Origin: an uncultured Bdellovibrio sp.
GTDB taxonomy: Bacteria > Bdellovibrionota > Bdellovibrionia > Bdellovibrionales > Bdellovibrionaceae
Assembly (NCBI GenBank): GCA_946480995.1
Contig: CAMLMF010000129.1
Span: forward strand, 1 to 6,967
Direction of reading: 5' to 3'
Length of the DNA: 6,967 nucleotides
Each line of letters opens with the position of its first letter. Within the stretch, counting starts at the first letter, position 1. The notes below the pieces were generated by a model. The model was not told the origin of the DNA. It saw only the letters and a program-made list of their open reading frames with translations, and did not search any database. The position numbers and the translations under genes are program-made. Below are positions 1 through 5,677 of the stretch, one piece after another.

Positions 1-228
1 CGCCAAACCAGCAGAAACACTGCCGCCCGGAGAGTTAATATATAAGTGAATATCTTTTTCTGGATTGTCCACTTCCAGGAATAGGAATTGGGCAATAATC
101 GCATTCGCGATTTCGTCAGTTACAGGAGAACCTAAGATCACAATCCTGTCTTTTAAAAGGCGGGAATAAATGTCGTAAGATCTTTCGCCTTTGGATGTCT
201 GTTCTATGACGTATGGGATGAGTGCCAC
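1..228 (-). CDS. clpP: ATP-dependent Clp protease proteolytic subunit ClpP, N-terminal part (cut by left edge)
   Basis: Serine protease subunit that forms the tetradecameric chamber fed by ClpX or ClpA-type unfoldases in the cytosol. The visible 76 residues begin [19 protein letters not shown], the hallmark ClpP start, and continue through IYSRLLKDR, the [15 protein letters not shown] segment and the SAG turn. The catalytic Ser, His and Asp lie beyond the left edge, so activity cannot be judged. I prefer the GTG start at 228: it has a strong CAGGAG Shine-Dalgarno at 235-240 with 6-nt spacing, and it places the start exactly where mature ClpP proteins begin. An in-frame ATG at 261 would add 11 residues rich in Gln, Thr and Pro, with only a weak AGG upstream; it could encode a short propeptide like that of E. 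coli ClpP. The gene is divergent from pepA. The family call is very secure; the start is less so. Confidence 0.95.
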   Translation of the reverse strand, partial: MALIPYVIEQTSKGERSYDIYSRLLKDRIVILGSPVTDEIANAIIAQFLFLEVDNPEKDIHLYINSPGGSVSAGLA

Positions 229-234
229 TGCTGT

Positions 235-240
235 CTCCTG
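235..240 (-). promoter_or_regulatory. Shine-Dalgarno deciding the clpP GTG start
   Basis: Read on the minus strand this is CAGGAG, six bases ahead of GTG at 228. It is much stronger than anything ahead of the ATG at 261. It lies inside the extra 11-codon extension that the ATG start would use, so either it is the true initiation signal or both starts are used. Confidence 0.6.
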
Positions 241-261
241 TGGTTGTGATTGAGGTGTCAT

Positions 262-376
262 TCTGTGCTACCTATCGGAATACTTACGTAAGACTTTATC
301 AAAAAGGCTTTGACGAGTAAAACGGCTGTGCTACATCTATAACGGTTTAACAAATTGAACAAAACTGAATCATTTT
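262..376. promoter_or_regulatory. Divergent clpP-pepA control region
   Basis: This gap must hold the promoters for both clpP (minus) and pepA (plus). For pepA, TTGACG at 310-315 is a good -35 match (5 of 6). The -10 is uncertain: TACATC at 332-337 has 16-bp spacing but matches only 3 of 6, while TATAAC at 338-343 matches 5 of 6 but is 22 bp away. For clpP, TTGATA (297-302 read on the minus strand) could be a -35, with no convincing -10. A perfect 10-bp palindrome, CTTACGTAAG, sits at 283-292. The direct repeat listed separately also lies here. The presence of promoters is inferred from gene arrangement; the exact boxes are guesses. Confidence 0.45.
263..345 (+). repeat. Two-copy direct repeat CTGTGCTAC between clpP and pepA
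   Basis: CTGTGCTAC occurs at 263-271 and again at 326-334, exactly 63 bp apart. Both copies are followed by CTAT and CGG, with two small insertions in the second copy (263-278 against 326-345). The second copy overlaps the expected pepA core promoter and the first lies just ahead of the clpP start. It may be a paired regulator site or chance; nothing else in the sequence identifies a binding protein. Confidence 0.4.
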
Positions 377-387
377 AAGGGGTTCTT

Positions 388-1887
388 ATGGCTTTCAACT
401 TACTAAATAAAGATATCGAGACACTGACTTGCCCGGCTTTGGTCGTGTTTTCTAAGGCGTCTTCTCAAAAAGATAAGGCAGCAAAAGTGACTCATACTGA
501 GCTTCACAAAAAACTAGCCGCTTCTGTTGAAGAAAAAGCCATTTCAGGCAAACACCAAGAAGTCGTTACTTTCCGTGAATTGGGTTACAAAGGCTTCCGT
601 CATGTGATCGTTGTTGGTCTAGGTAAAGAAAACAAGATCGATCACGAAAGCGTTCGTCAATCCATGGCTTCAGCGTTTGAAGCAATCAAAGCTGTTGGCG
701 CTAAAGAAGCAGCTATCCACTTTGATGGGATCACAACATCTAAAAAAGATGCCGCTGACTTTGCCAAAGCAACTGTTGAAGGTCTGATCCTGACTTCTTA
801 TGTTTTCAACGAATTAATGTCTGGAAAAAAAGAAGAAAAAGAAATCAACGTTCACGTTGTTACTAAACTTGCAAACGACAAAGCTTTAAAAGCAGCCTTC
901 AATGAAGGTGTTGTTCTTGCAACTTACACGAACTTCTCTCGTCGTTTGGGCGATATGCCAGGCAACTTGATGACGCCAACAATCCTTGCGAACTCTGCTG
1001 TTGAAGCAGCGAAAGGCACAGGTCTTAAAGTGACTGTGTGGGACAAGGCGCGCATTAAAAAAGAAAAAATGGGCGGCCTTTTGGGCGTGTCTAATGGTTC
1101 GGCGCAAGAGCCGCGCTTCATCATCATGGAATACAAAGGGGCGGCAGCTTCTAAAAAGCCAGTTACTTTCGTAGGTAAAGGTTTAACTTTCGACTGCGGC
1201 GGTATTTCTATTAATCCGTCAGCAGGTATGGAAGAAATGAAGTACGACATGTGCGGTGGCGCGAATGTTATCGGTACTATGTTAGCAATCGCTAAATTGA
1301 AACTAAAAATCAACGCCGTTGGTTTGGTAGCTTCGACTGAAAACTTGGTGGGTCCAGAAGCGACAAAACCAGGTGACGTGCACACAGCTCGTAACGGTAA
1401 AACTTTTGAAATCAACAACACTGATGCTGAAGGTCGCTTGATCTTGGCAGACGCTTTGTCTTACGCAACTGAACTTGAACCACAAGTTATCATCGACGCG
1501 GCGACATTGACGGGCGCAATGGTTATGGCTTTGGGTAATACACACACAGGTTACTTCACACGCAATTCAGCTTTGAAAACAAAAGTTGAAAAAGCCGCTG
1601 GCGAGTCTGGTGAGTGGGTATGGCACATGCCTTTAACAGATTTCCACGTTCGCGACATGAAAGGCACTTACGCCGATCTTTCGAATATGTCTTCAGGTAA
1701 AGGTGCTGGTTCTGCAACTGCGGCCGCTTTCCTTGAGCAATTCGTAGGCGAAGGCATCCCTTGGGCGCATTTCGATATCGCAGGAACTGGCTGGGCTGTC
1801 GGCAATCGTTTGCCATACTGCCCGAAAAAAGGTGCTTCAGGTGTTATGCTTCGCACTTTCGTAGAAATCGCGAAACAACACGCCTAA
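388..1887 (+). CDS. pepA: Leucyl aminopeptidase (peptidase family M17)
   Basis: Cytosolic two-metal aminopeptidase that removes N-terminal residues, preferring Leu, from peptides; family members are hexamers. At 499 residues it has normal full length. The N-terminal macrodomain-like part covers about residues 1-170 and the catalytic domain about 180-499. The metal ligands are all present: K264 and D269 in GKGLTFDCGG, D287 in MKYDMCGGA, and D346 and E348 in NTDAEGRL. R350, the bicarbonate-site arginine, is kept too. The residue aligning with the second active-site lysine (bovine lens K262, E. coli K282, usually GGxSIK) is Asn276, codon AAT at 1213-1215. The start is supported by AAGGGG at 377-382, 5 nt before ATG. 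The gene is monocistronic, divergent from clpP, and closed by a strong intrinsic terminator. Family assignment is secure; full activity is less certain because of N276. Confidence 0.97.
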   Translation: MAFNLLNKDIETLTCPALVVFSKASSQKDKAAKVTHTELHKKLAASVEEKAISGKHQEVVTFRELGYKGFRHVIVVGLGKENKIDHESVRQSMASAFEAIKAVGAKEAAIHFDGITTSKKDAADFAKATVEGLILTSYVFNELMSGKKEEKEINVHVVTKLANDKALKAAFNEGVVLATYTNFSRRLGDMPGNLMTPTILANSAVEAAKGTGLKVTVWDKARIKKEKMGGLLGVSNGSAQEPRFIIMEYKGAAASKKPVTFVGKGLTFDCGGISINPSAGMEEMKYDMCGGANVIGTMLAIAKLKLKINAVGLVASTENLVGPEATKPGDVHTARNGKTFEINNTDAEGRLILADALSYATELEPQVIIDAATLTGAMVMALGNTHTGYFTRNSALKTKVEKAAGESGEWVWHMPLTDFHVRDMKGTYADLSNMSSGKGAGSATAAAFLEQFVGEGIPWAHFDIAGTGWAVGNRLPYCPKKGASGVMLRTFVEIAKQHA

Positions 1888-1894
1888 TCAAAAA

Positions 1895-1907
1895 GGATAA
1901 TTTATCC
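1895..1907. promoter_or_regulatory. Small palindrome between pepA and its terminator
   Basis: GGATAA-T-TTATCC is a perfect 6-1-6 inverted repeat. As RNA it gives only a 5-bp stem with a 3-nt loop, so a DNA operator is as likely as a structure. It would sit near the -35 position of a promoter whose -10 is the TATAAA in the terminator loop. The role is inferred only. Confidence 0.25.
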
Positions 1908-1914
1908 ACTTCGG

Positions 1915-1951
1915 AACCCTCATGATTTATAAAGATCATGAGGGTTTTTTT
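1915..1951 (+). terminator. Intrinsic terminator of pepA
   Basis: A perfect 12-bp stem has left arm AACCCTCATGAT at 1915-1926, loop TTATAAAG, and right arm at 1935-1946, followed by an unbroken run of seven T at 1945-1951. It lies 27 bp after the pepA stop. The reverse direction lacks a T-run, so it acts on plus-strand transcripts only. The right arm also contains GAGGG, the only plausible Shine-Dalgarno of the next gene. Confidence 0.93.
1928..1944 (+). promoter_or_regulatory. Possible -10 box and Shine-Dalgarno of the carbonic anhydrase inside the terminator
   Basis: TATAAA at 1928-1933 is in the terminator loop and resembles a -10 box (5 of 6). A transcript starting about 7 nt downstream (near 1940) would carry GAGGG (1940-1944) seven bases ahead of ATG 1952, without the left arm that would hide it. 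No good -35 is visible at 1905-1910. Seen: the boxes and spacing. Inferred: that they work. Confidence 0.3.
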
Positions 1952-2581
1952 ATGGCAAATGACGTTAAGAAACTGATCGATGGTTTTCACAAATTCCGAA
2001 ACAATTACTTTGTTAAAGACACAGAGCTTTTTGAACATCTGACTACAGGTGGCCAATCGCCAAAAACTTTGATCATTGGTTGCAGTGATTCCCGCGTCGA
2101 CCCTGCCCTGTTGACCCAAGCAGAGCCCGGCGACATTTTTGTCGTTCGCAACGTGGCAAACTTAGTACCACCTTACGAAACCGGCGGAAACTTTCACGGG
2201 GTCAGTTCTGCGATCGATTTCGCTGTGAACGGCTTGAAAGTGGAAAACATCATCGTTTTGGGCCACGAGCACTGCGGTGGAATCCATGCTTTACTTAAAG
2301 GTCCCCCAGAGCAAAAAGGCTTTATCTCTTCGTGGATGCGCATCGCTGCCGAAGCAAAAATCGAAGTTTTAAATGAAATGCCTTCAGCTCCTTACAAGGA
2401 ACAGATGACCGCTTGTGCGAAGAAAGCCATTTTGATTTCCATGGAAAACTTAATGAGCTTCCCATTCATTCAAGAACGATTGAAAGCTCGTGATCTAAAA
2501 ATTTACGGTTGGTTCTTTGAACTCGAAGCAGGTCGTTTGCTTGAGTTCGATTATGAAAAGAAAGCTTTCGTTCAGCTTTAG
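1952..2581 (+). CDS. Beta-class carbonic anhydrase
   Basis: Zinc enzyme that interconverts CO2 and bicarbonate in the cytosol, supplying bicarbonate for carboxylases and buffering pH. In the 209-residue product the zinc ligands are C44 (in CSDSRV), H105 and C108 (GHEHCGG), and the D46-R48 dyad is present. RNVANLVPPYE at 66-76 and the DGFHKF opening resemble the CynT/plant-type branch more than E. coli Can. No cyanase gene is nearby, so I give no symbol. I choose ATG 1952 because it follows GAGGG by 7 nt and begins the conserved sequence. An in-frame ATG at 1922 would add ten residues encoded by the terminator hairpin itself and is probably not used. The last four bases overlap the stop of the convergent gene. 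Confidence 0.95.
   Translation: MANDVKKLIDGFHKFRNNYFVKDTELFEHLTTGGQSPKTLIIGCSDSRVDPALLTQAEPGDIFVVRNVANLVPPYETGGNFHGVSSAIDFAVNGLKVENIIVLGHEHCGGIHALLKGPPEQKGFISSWMRIAAEAKIEVLNEMPSAPYKEQMTACAKKAILISMENLMSFPFIQERLKARDLKIYGWFFELEAGRLLEFDYEKKAFVQL
2551..2579 (-). terminator. Weak candidate terminator for the minus-strand gene series
   Basis: On the minus strand AAAGCT and AGCTTT (2579-2574 and 2566-2561) form a 6-bp stem with a 7-nt loop, followed by CTTTTC. It immediately overlaps the stop of the last minus-strand gene. The stem is short and AT-rich and the T-run is broken by C, so it may well not function. No better terminator is visible for either convergent gene. Confidence 0.2.
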
Positions 2582-3216
2582 AAGTTCAGCACTACGGGGT
2601 GGCCCAGAACACGCGCCACTTCGTCACTTTCGATAACAACTGCGGCAGAGCTTTTTTCATTTACAATTTTTACGGACTTCAACAGCCATAAGCGCGGCCA
2701 AGCCTCTGGGATATTCGCAAAACGCACTGTTACGCCTGAGCCTTCTTTAAAATGGAACTCGCCATCGCCTGGATTTTCACCCAAGATTTTAGCGATTGGA
2801 ATAAATAAAGGGTTAATACGAGTCATATCGGCAGAAAACTCGCAACGCCCCTCGATTTCCATTGTCGGCTTGTCACCGGCAACAGACATACCTTCTGCTT
2901 CAAAACTTAAAGATACTTTACCAAATTCCTGGCAGGCTAATTTCTTTTCGCCCCCGGCATTCACGAATACAAAGTGGCCTAAGCCAATGCCTGAACCTTC
3001 AGAAGTTTTTTGCAGGTCTAAGCCCGCCAACAATCTTTGACGAACAGCTTCGTGCAGCTTTTCGCCACGTAAATGTGAAAAATCAAAATTATTTCTGACA
3101 GCCGCAGGATCACGACCAATTTGATATTGCTGAGTCTGATATTGAATCGCCGAATAGCCAGCCAAGAAACTTAAAAAAAAGATCCCGAAAATGCTAAAGT
3201 ACTTTTTCACACCCAT
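2578..3216 (-). CDS. Hypothetical exported or membrane-anchored protein
   Basis: I do not recognise this family. The 212-residue product has a basic start (MGVKKYF), a hydrophobic stretch at about residues 6-23 rich in Phe, Ile and Leu, then a polar remainder. This suggests a signal peptide (possible cleavage after GYSA) or one N-terminal membrane anchor, with the rest in the periplasm. There is no lipobox. The body seems to alternate short beta-like segments and holds two cysteines at about 95 and 125, which could form a disulfide. I choose ATG 3216, preceded by GGGG and GGGT on the minus strand; ATG 3249 is in frame, adds 11 residues and has no Shine-Dalgarno. It is last in a minus-strand series after gshA, and its stop overlaps the carbonic anhydrase stop by 4 bp. 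Coding is supported by a long open frame with a sensible signal sequence; function is unknown. Confidence 0.8.
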   Translation of the reverse strand: MGVKKYFSIFGIFFLSFLAGYSAIQYQTQQYQIGRDPAAVRNNFDFSHLRGEKLHEAVRQRLLAGLDLQKTSEGSGIGLGHFVFVNAGGEKKLACQEFGKVSLSFEAEGMSVAGDKPTMEIEGRCEFSADMTRINPLFIPIAKILGENPGDGEFHFKEGSGVTVRFANIPEAWPRLWLLKSVKIVNEKSSAAVVIESDEVARVLGHPVVLNF

Positions 3217-3252
3217 ATACCCATTACCCCGTTTTTTAAAGAATAACATAGG

Positions 3253-3299
3253 GACGAACGTGAGCTCTTTATATTTCTAAAGAGCTCTGGGCGTTGGTC
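3253..3299 (-). other. Long hairpin without U-tract between gshA and the downstream gene
   Basis: A perfect 10-bp stem (GAGCTCTTTA with TAAAGAGCTC, 3262-3271 and 3278-3287, 6-nt loop) is extended by a second 8-bp arm pair (3253-3260 with 3292-3299, one mismatch) across an asymmetric internal loop. It starts about 11 bp after the gshA stop on the minus strand and ends just before the first possible ATG of the next gene. No T-run follows in either direction. It could be a Rho-type or partial terminator, an RNA-end stabiliser for gshA, or a leader structure of the last gene. Confidence 0.5.
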
Positions 3300-3310
3300 G
3301 AGGGTTCGTA

Positions 3311-4546
3311 TTACTTGTAGCCTTTGAAAGTGGCGTGCAGCTCTTGCGCCTCGAGGGCAATCGCCAACAACCCTAACTTTGCGGTCCATCCATAAACGTT
3401 TTCTTGCGGGCAGCCTGGCGTATTGATTGCCAAATCTGAAACACACAAACGCTTATAAACAGCACCCGGGCTGTTTAAGCTGTCGGTATTGCCTTTTTCA
3501 GCGTGAGTTCTTAAAAAACCACCAGCAAGCTCAGTTCCGATCATATAAATAACTGGTTCTGCGCTGGCGCCATCGGACTCAACGATCGAAGGAATACCTT
3601 CTTGAATGATCACTTCTTCAACGTCACGACCACCTTTGGCCGCTTTCATTTTTTTGCGGGATTTATAAGACCACTCTTTCACTTCCGCACCAGAACCCAC
3701 GCGAATGACCGCTAAGCCATAAGTGCCTGCGTTGTTTTTTACGAACACGAAGGGTTCTTGTGTGATACCGCGGGCTTTATAATCTTCACGCAAACGCGCT
3801 AACATCGCATCGACTCTTTCAGCTAAAGCGTTGCGACTGGCTTCATCTGTAATGTCAAAGTGTTCAAACAATTCTGTTTCAACACGCATCAGGAATGGAT
3901 CAATTTTAGTGATTTCTGCAAATTCGTTCACCAGCTGATTGTAGTACTTAAAGTACGTGCTTTTCTTTCTTTGATACCAACCCAATTCCCGCGGTGGATT
4001 CATCGGGAACTCCGTCACGGTTTTTGCCCAGTCTTCATAGGCTTCGGAAAAATCGTTGTTGCTGATAATCAGGTCAGGCGTGAAAGTTTTTAGTAAGCTG
4101 CCGTCTTTCAGAGCTGAATGCAAAATCACTTCGTTGCCGGCAGAGCTTGTAATCGTTAATGGTTCTGGTAGTTCTCGCGGGATAGCCACTTTCACAGTGC
4201 GCCCACCAGCTTCGATCAAGTTTCGGATGGTGTGGACGTTTTCCCAATAGTAAGCATTATTAGTGTGCTCTTCAGTAACCAACAAAATGTTCTTAACCGC
4301 AGAACCATAGTGGTTGGTGATGTATTTTTCCATCAAGCCAATGGATGTTTCTTTGTCGGTTGGACAGATATTATTAAATCCCGCCGGAAAAATATTCGCG
4401 TCAACGTTTGAAATCTTATAACCCGAATCACGAATGTCGTAGCTTGAGTAAATAGGATGCGACAAGGTTTCTTTTTTGTTCGCAAACCACGCACAAATCT
4501 CATTCATGTTGGCTAAGGTTTGTTTATGAAGGGTTAATTTCGCCAT
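3311..4546 (-). CDS. gshA: Glutamate-cysteine ligase, Acidithiobacillus ferrooxidans type
   Basis: It joins Glu and Cys using ATP, the first step of glutathione synthesis, in the cytosol. The 411 residues match the GshA family first shown in Thiobacillus (Acidithiobacillus) ferrooxidans, which is unrelated in sequence to the E. coli GshA. Recognisable parts are the N-terminal SYDIRDSGYKISNVDAN segment (35-51) with FPAGFNNIC (53-61), and a C-terminal ATP-grasp-like half: FVFVKNNAGTYGLAV (266-280), EVIIQEGI (311-318), EPVIYMIG (330-337) and GGFLRTH (342-348). The start is well supported by AGGAG (4554-4558) 7 nt upstream. It lies 21 bp after the TPR lipoprotein gene on the same strand, so it is probably co-transcribed. 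No glutathione synthetase gene is visible in the window. Family call is from recalled family motifs; confidence is high. Confidence 0.9.
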   Translation of the reverse strand: MAKLTLHKQTLANMNEICAWFANKKETLSHPIYSSYDIRDSGYKISNVDANIFPAGFNNICPTDKETSIGLMEKYITNHYGSAVKNILLVTEEHTNNAYYWENVHTIRNLIEAGGRTVKVAIPRELPEPLTITSSAGNEVILHSALKDGSLLKTFTPDLIISNNDFSEAYEDWAKTVTEFPMNPPRELGWYQRKKSTYFKYYNQLVNEFAEITKIDPFLMRVETELFEHFDITDEASRNALAERVDAMLARLREDYKARGITQEPFVFVKNNAGTYGLAVIRVGSGAEVKEWSYKSRKKMKAAKGGRDVEEVIIQEGIPSIVESDGASAEPVIYMIGTELAGGFLRTHAEKGNTDSLNSPGAVYKRLCVSDLAINTPGCPQENVYGWTAKLGLLAIALEAQELHATFKGYK

Positions 4547-4567
4547 ACGGGAACTCCTGTGCCGGAC

Positions 4568-5677
4568 CTATAAGTTCGGATCTTCTGAAGGAACTACTTT
4601 GGGAGGAAGAGGTATATTGGACTTCGGCTTCGCTGGCAAGGAGCGTTTAAGGCTGTTGCGTCGCTCAGATTCCTCAGTCAAAGGCATCGTTTCGCCACCG
4701 CTGTAAATATGCCCTTCGACCTTCTTACGTACTTCCTGAATATACTTAAAAAACTCAGCTTCAAGTTTATTCGCAGTACGCCCTTCAAAGGGACGATATA
4801 GCTCTGCCTGATCACATAAATCCAACAAGTCTGCGCCGAGACTGTTTTGCTGTGTGCGGCTTTGTGCGGATTTTACCTGCGTATAAAGATCGCGATAAAC
4901 TTCTTGTAACTTTTCCAAGGAGCGCTGAGACCAAATCGGATCCTCAAGCTTTAGTGCCTTGATCAAATAGACCTGCACCCACTTTTGCCCCTGCACAAAA
5001 TCAGAAAAATTATCTGCTGACAGCTGATTCGTCGAAACACTGCCCATCTGGAAATAAGTTTTTGCCAACCAGTCTTTTTGCAGTTGGGACCCTTTGGTCT
5101 CCATAACTCTTCCGATGCCCTTGTCAGCTTCCGCCAAATAAGTACGAGCTTCGTTTTCACGTCCTTGACGACCATAGACCGCTGCCAATCTGGCAGGAAT
5201 TTCAGCACTTGCTGTTTCAAGGGGTAAGTTGTCGGCCATACGTTTTGCATCTAACAAGGCGGCCACTGTTTTTAAATCATCACCCAAGGATTCATACGCA
5301 AAAGACATATTGAATAAAGCCATTGCCGCGATGTTGGGCTGCTCTTTTAAAGTTCTTAAGTATATTTCGCGGTACATGTCAGCGGATTCTTGCGGCTGCC
5401 CCATGCCCAGCAAAGCCTGTGCTTCACCCATTTTCGCGGATTGATAAAAAACGGACTGAGGTTTGCGGGCAGAAAAATCACGGAACAAGATACGGGCTTC
5501 TTCAAAGCGCCCACGAGACAGAACTTTTTCTGCATTTATTAATTCAGACTCTTCGGAAGCACGCGCCAAAGTTGCGGGACTGTTCTCGGTGGATTCTATC
5601 TCGCGGTGCTTAAGAGAATCTGAAACGGTGGCACAAGCAGAAATATTTGCTGTCAAAAAAATTAGAAACCACTTCAT
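4568..5677 (-). CDS. TPR-repeat lipoprotein of unknown function
   Basis: The 369-residue product starts MKWFLIFLTANISAC: a short signal peptide with a clean lipobox I12-S13-A14-C15, so it should be cleaved and lipidated at C15 and anchored in the envelope, probably the outer membrane (residues after Cys are A-T-V, not the Asp that favours inner-membrane retention). From about 45 to 190 it shows helical pairs with TPR-like spacing, e.g. AEKVLSRGRFEEARILF (49-65), KMGEAQALLGMGQPQESADMY (82-102) and PARLAAVYGRQGRENEA (161-177); more helices follow to about 320. The tail (345-369) is basic and then Pro-rich, likely unstructured. The start ATG overlaps the stop of the upstream ATPase gene (ATGA, 5674-5677), with GGAG at 5688-5691 inside that gene, suggesting translational coupling. 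TPRs imply protein binding; the partner is unknown. Confidence 0.88.
   Translation of the reverse strand: MKWFLIFLTANISACATVSDSLKHREIESTENSPATLARASEESELINAEKVLSRGRFEEARILFRDFSARKPQSVFYQSAKMGEAQALLGMGQPQESADMYREIYLRTLKEQPNIAAMALFNMSFAYESLGDDLKTVAALLDAKRMADNLPLETASAEIPARLAAVYGRQGRENEARTYLAEADKGIGRVMETKGSQLQKDWLAKTYFQMGSVSTNQLSADNFSDFVQGQKWVQVYLIKALKLEDPIWSQRSLEKLQEVYRDLYTQVKSAQSRTQQNSLGADLLDLCDQAELYRPFEGRTANKLEAEFFKYIQEVRKKVEGHIYSGGETMPLTEESERRNSLKRSLPAKPKSNIPLPPKVVPSEDPNL

Noticed and set aside
924..1421. 165-residue minus-strand open frame inside pepA
   Set aside because: It lies opposite the conserved metal-binding region of pepA, has no ribosome binding site of note and its translation looks like no protein family; an antisense shadow.
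1922..1951. Ten-residue N-terminal extension of the carbonic anhydrase from ATG 1922
   Set aside because: These codons are the terminator loop, right arm and U-tract; the family sequence and a spaced GAGGG favour ATG 1952.
2560..2569. Palindrome GAAAGCTTTC near the end of the carbonic anhydrase gene
   Set aside because: It is inside coding sequence, has no loop to form an RNA hairpin and its bases encode ordinary residues.
5323..5613. Plus-strand open frames opposite the TPR lipoprotein gene
   Set aside because: They overlap the lipoprotein reading frame fully, have Cys/Arg-rich compositions typical of antisense frames and no start signals.
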